Below the pieces are notes generated by a model that had not been told where the DNA came from, did no database searches, and was given only the letters and a program-made list of their open reading frames with translations. The translations under genes were made by a program, and so were the position numbers. From Amorphus sp040750475 (lineage in GTDB: Bacteria > Pseudomonadota > Alphaproteobacteria > Rhizobiales > Amorphaceae), in contig NZ_JABJVY010000013.1 of the NCBI RefSeq assembly GCF_040750475.1, positions 1 through 64,000 of the forward strand: DNA of 64,000 nucleotides. Direction: 5' to 3'. Shown piece after piece: positions 61,718 to 64,000 of the stretch (positions within the stretch are counted from its first letter, which is position 1; each line of letters begins with the position of its first letter).

Positions 61718-62203
61718 ATGAAAGTGTTGATCGAACGGCTGGCCGCCGCCCTCGATACGGTGCTGGCGCTGGGGCTGCTCGCGATGGTGGTGCTCGCCTG
61801 CGTCAACGTTGCGCTGCGCTATATCTGGAGCTTCTCGCTGCTTTGGGCTGACGAGGCGCTCGTCTTCTCCATGGTCGCCGTCAGCTTTCTCGGCCTGATC
61901 GGCGTGTCGGCGCGCGACCAGCACCTCCGCATGTCCATGGTTCTGCAATGGGCCGGCCGCCGCGCCACTTTTGCGGTTCGGTTGGTCGAGTATCTCGTAA
62001 CGATTGTCGTCTGCGCGTTCGTTGGATTCCAGTCGTGGCAGGTGGTCTCCCGCCTCTACGCGCGGGGAACCCTCAGCAATATGGCCGAGGTGCCGCTTTG
62101 GCTGGTCAACGGGCTGGTTCTCGTCGGGCTGGCCGGCATGGCGCTGGTGGCGCTGACGCGCCTCGTCGCGGCGCTGCGCCACGGGCAGGAGGTCGACGAA
62201 TGA
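61718..62203 (+). CDS. TRAP transporter small permease (DctQ family)
   Basis: 161 aa with four hydrophobic segments (LDTVLALGLLAMVVLACVNVALRYIWSFSLLWADEALVFSMVAVSFLGLIG and two more). The 55-bp gap from DctP contains a short GC-rich stem (GGCAC at 61678-61682 with GTGCC at 61690-61694), again between receptor and membrane genes. ATGA overlap with DctM. Confidence 0.91.
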   Translation: MKVLIERLAAALDTVLALGLLAMVVLACVNVALRYIWSFSLLWADEALVFSMVAVSFLGLIGVSARDQHLRMSMVLQWAGRRATFAVRLVEYLVTIVVCAFVGFQSWQVVSRLYARGTLSNMAEVPLWLVNGLVLVGLAGMALVALTRLVAALRHGQEVDE

Positions 62204-63480
62204 CCTGGACCCTTCTGCTTCTTCCCTTGCTGCTGATGGTGATGGGCTTTCCCATCTTCCTGGTGCTTTTGACCGCTGCGGCCGCGACCATGGTCTTCAC
62301 CATGCAGATCCCGCTGGTGGCCTTGCAGCAATTCCTGTTCTCGTCGGTGAATGCCTACGCGCTGCTCGCGCTGCCCTTCTTCATTCTGGCAGGCGATTTG
62401 ATGGGGCGCGGAGGAATCGCCCAGCGTCTGGTGGATCTGATGCGCGCGTCGATGGGGCGCGTGCCGGCCAAGGTTCCGCTGACGGCGGCCACCAGCGGCG
62501 CGATCTTCGGCGCCATCACCGGCGTGGGGGCGGCGTCCGTCGCCACGATCAGCCGGGTGATGCTGCCGCACCTGCGCGAGGAGGGCTATCCGGATCGCTT
62601 CAATGCCGGCCTTCTGGTTTCGGTCGGCGCCGTGGGCGTGATCCTGCCGCCTTCGATCCCGATGATTGTCTATGCCGCGGCCGCCGATGAATCGATCCCG
62701 CGGCTCTACTCGGCCGGCATCCTTCCGGGGCTGTTGATCGTTGGGTTGATCGGCCTCTACTCCCTTTGGGTGGGGCGCAAGTCCCAGGTTGCCGGCGATG
62801 AAGCGTTCACGCTGCGTCGTTTCCTCGCCGCCGCGAAAGAGGGCATTTGGGCGGCGGGTGTGCCGGTGGTGATCATCGGCGGTATCTATGGCGGCATCTT
62901 CTCGCCAACGGAGGCCGCCGCCGTCGCCTGTCTCTATGCCTTTGTCGTCTCGTTCGCCGTCATGCGGGTGCTCACGCTTCGCGATCTTTTGGCTTCGGCG
63001 CGCACGACGGTCGCCTACACCGCGCAGATCATGATCGTGATCGCCTGTGCCGGCGTGTTTTCCTGGCTGATCACCGTGAACCAGATCTCGATCGCAATGG
63101 TCGGGGTGATTCAGGACATGGCTCTCCCCAACTGGGCGCTGCTTCTGGTGATCAATCTGTTCCTGCTGTTGGTGGGCTGCCTGATCGATCCGTTGTCGGC
63201 GATCCTGCTTCTGACCCCGCTGCTGTTGCCGTTGATCACCGCCGTCGGCGTGGATCCCGTGCATTTCGGCATCATCGTGACGGTGAACCTCGCCATCGGT
63301 CTGTTCACGCCGCCGTTCGGCATCAACATTTTCGTTCTGCAGTCGCTCTCCAGGATGCCGCTTGGGACGATCTACCGGGGAATTGTCCCGTTTTTCGGCC
63401 TCTATCTGTTCGCGCTGCTGCTGATCACCTACGTGCCGGATCTTTCGCTGGCCGGGGTTTGGCTCCTGATGGGCAAGTAG
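62200..63480 (+). CDS. TRAP transporter large permease (DctM family)
   Basis: 426 aa from ATG 62200. LPFFILAGDLMGRGGIAQRLVDLMRASMGRVPAKVPLTAATSGAIFGAITGVGAASVATIS and VGAVGVILPPSIPMIVYAA form the first DctM repeat; GIIVTVNLAIGLFTPPFGINIFVLQ closes the second. Completes TRAP system 3, likely importing the aromatic acid degraded by genes on both sides. Confidence 0.94.
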   Translation: MTWTLLLLPLLLMVMGFPIFLVLLTAAAATMVFTMQIPLVALQQFLFSSVNAYALLALPFFILAGDLMGRGGIAQRLVDLMRASMGRVPAKVPLTAATSGAIFGAITGVGAASVATISRVMLPHLREEGYPDRFNAGLLVSVGAVGVILPPSIPMIVYAAAADESIPRLYSAGILPGLLIVGLIGLYSLWVGRKSQVAGDEAFTLRRFLAAAKEGIWAAGVPVVIIGGIYGGIFSPTEAAAVACLYAFVVSFAVMRVLTLRDLLASARTTVAYTAQIMIVIACAGVFSWLITVNQISIAMVGVIQDMALPNWALLLVINLFLLLVGCLIDPLSAILLLTPLLLPLITAVGVDPVHFGIIVTVNLAIGLFTPPFGINIFVLQSLSRMPLGTIYRGIVPFFGLYLFALLLITYVPDLSLAGVWLLMGK

Positions 63481-63520
63481 GAGCAGAGCCGTGGCAGCAG
63501 GGATGAGTCACGCCAAACAA

Positions 63521-63538
63521 TTGCAAATGCAAATTTTG
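63521..63538 (+). promoter_or_regulatory. MarR site M4 before the hydroxylase gene
   Basis: TTGCAAATGCAAATTTTG; its first 13 bases are the exact reverse complement of TTTGCATTTGCAA at 60583-60595, and the flanking AAATTTTG also recurs at 60563-60571. About 50 bp before the ATG at 63589. Confidence 0.6.
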
Positions 63539-63588
63539 TTTTCACAAGAAATCCGCCCGCGCGGTGCTCTCGAAGGGAGGGACGACGA

Positions 63589-64000
63589 ATGACATATGAC
63601 GTAGCTATCGTCGGCTACGGTCCAACGGGGATGGTGCTTGCCACGCTCTTGGGCAAGCTCGGGCGCAAGGTGGTGGTCATCGAGCGCTACAGCGGTCTGT
63701 ACAACCTCCCGAGAGCGGCAGCCTTCGACGACGAGACCATGCGCACCTTTCAGCATCTCGGTATCGCCGAGGCCATGCTGGAAGGAACCAACATTCAGCG
63801 TGGCTACGAATGGGTCAATGGCGCGGGCGAGCTGCTGCTCGACATCGAATACGACAACCCCGGCCCCTGCGGCTGGCCGGCCCAATATATGATGTTCCAG
63901 CCGCACGTTGAGGACGTGCTGGACGCCACCGCGAAGTCGATCCCTGGTGTCACGGTCCATCAGGGGTTCACCGTGACGGGCCTCGACGACGACGGGCAGC
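63589..64000 (+). CDS. FAD-dependent aromatic hydroxylase (MhpA/PheA-like), 5' part
   Basis: 137 codons before the window ends. FAD-binding DVAIVGYGPTGMVLATLLGKLG then VVVIERYSGLYNLPRAAAFDDETMRTF, as in 3-(3-hydroxyphenyl)propionate hydroxylase, and MMFQPHVEDVLDATAKSI. Group A flavoprotein monooxygenase that ortho-hydroxylates a phenolic ring using NAD(P)H, giving the catechol for the extradiol dioxygenase at 58282. A GAAGGGAGG ribosome site precedes the start. Confidence 0.88.
   Translation, partial: MTYDVAIVGYGPTGMVLATLLGKLGRKVVVIERYSGLYNLPRAAAFDDETMRTFQHLGIAEAMLEGTNIQRGYEWVNGAGELLLDIEYDNPGPCGWPAQYMMFQPHVEDVLDATAKSIPGVTVHQGFTVTGLDDDGQ

Noticed and set aside
62056..63264. A 400-codon minus-strand frame opposite TRAP system 3
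   Set aside because: Same kind of shadow, rich in His, Asp and Arg; the plus-strand DctM gene is unmistakable.
1..64000. CRISPR arrays, tRNA or rRNA genes
   Set aside because: No regularly spaced repeats and no tRNA- or rRNA-like sequence noticed on either strand by eye; a covariance-model scan would be decisive for tRNAs.

Overview
The window is GC-rich, densely coded DNA from a bacterial chromosome or large replicon. The best guess is an alphaproteobacterium of the Hyphomicrobiales/Rhizobiales type. This rests on two intergenic palindromic repeats of a style common in that order (10877-10980, 38493-38562), the IS5, IS110 and IS481 relatives, and the abundance of TRAP, Liv-type and NMT1-type transporters. 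No rRNA, tRNA or CRISPR array was seen. Most of the window is a series of small uptake-plus-catabolism modules, each with its own regulator and transporter.

Region 1 (1-16233, all plus strand) is one long, mostly translationally coupled cluster for an unidentified nitrogen-containing (probably N-heterocyclic) compound. It holds a PuuE-like deacetylase, a second deacetylase-fold hydrolase, two metal-dependent amidohydrolases (one close to 8-oxoguanine deaminase), a flavin reductase and an arylmalonate-decarboxylase/maleate-isomerase-like protein. It also has a COG0523 metal GTPase with a small Cys/His partner, a flavoprotein monooxygenase, a protein carrying the archaeosine-synthase motif PCX3KPYX2SX2H, a dihydroxyphthalate-decarboxylase-like protein, an NMT1-type ABC importer with a fused double permease, and an amidase.

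Region 2 (16234 to about 21060) is a scrap-yard of mobile elements: a frame-damaged IS5-type element bracketing an IS110 fragment, an IS481 pseudogene, and a probable IS256 remnant. Between the scraps lies an intact, less GC-rich UbiB/AarF-family kinase gene that looks acquired.

Region 3 (21089-29463) is a GntR/HutC-regulated operon: a Liv-type ABC importer, two paralogous ferritin-like diiron proteins (the second lacks one metal ligand) and an arylformamidase-like hydrolase. Region 4 (29593-38478) pairs a leftward hydantoinase/oxoprolinase A-B operon with a rightward TRAP transporter, a D-threonine-aldolase-like PLP enzyme and a second GntR/UTRA regulator. The two operons share a promoter region with palindromes.

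Region 5 (38598-47461) has a lone flavin reductase and then a ferric-siderophore system: FecI-like sigma factor, FecR-like anti-sigma factor, TonB-dependent receptor, FhuD-like binding protein, FhuF-like reductase and a double-length FhuB permease. No FhuC ATPase is encoded here.

Region 6 (47601-55975) has a YciI-like protein, a GntR/FCD regulator and a two-subunit molybdenum hydroxylase on the minus strand, a TRAP transporter on the plus strand, and an NMT1-like binding protein without a signal peptide. Three promoters here share 19-bp-phased TTGGAA half-sites, which suggests one regulon. Region 7 (56486-64000) is an aromatic-degradation set: a dehydrogenase of the 3-hydroxyisobutyrate type, a fumarylacetoacetase-family hydrolase, an extradiol dioxygenase, an O-methyltransferase-like protein, a MarR regulator, a third TRAP transporter and the start of an MhpA-type hydroxylase. 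A TTTGCATTTGCAA motif before both the TRAP operon and the hydroxylase ties them to the MarR gene.
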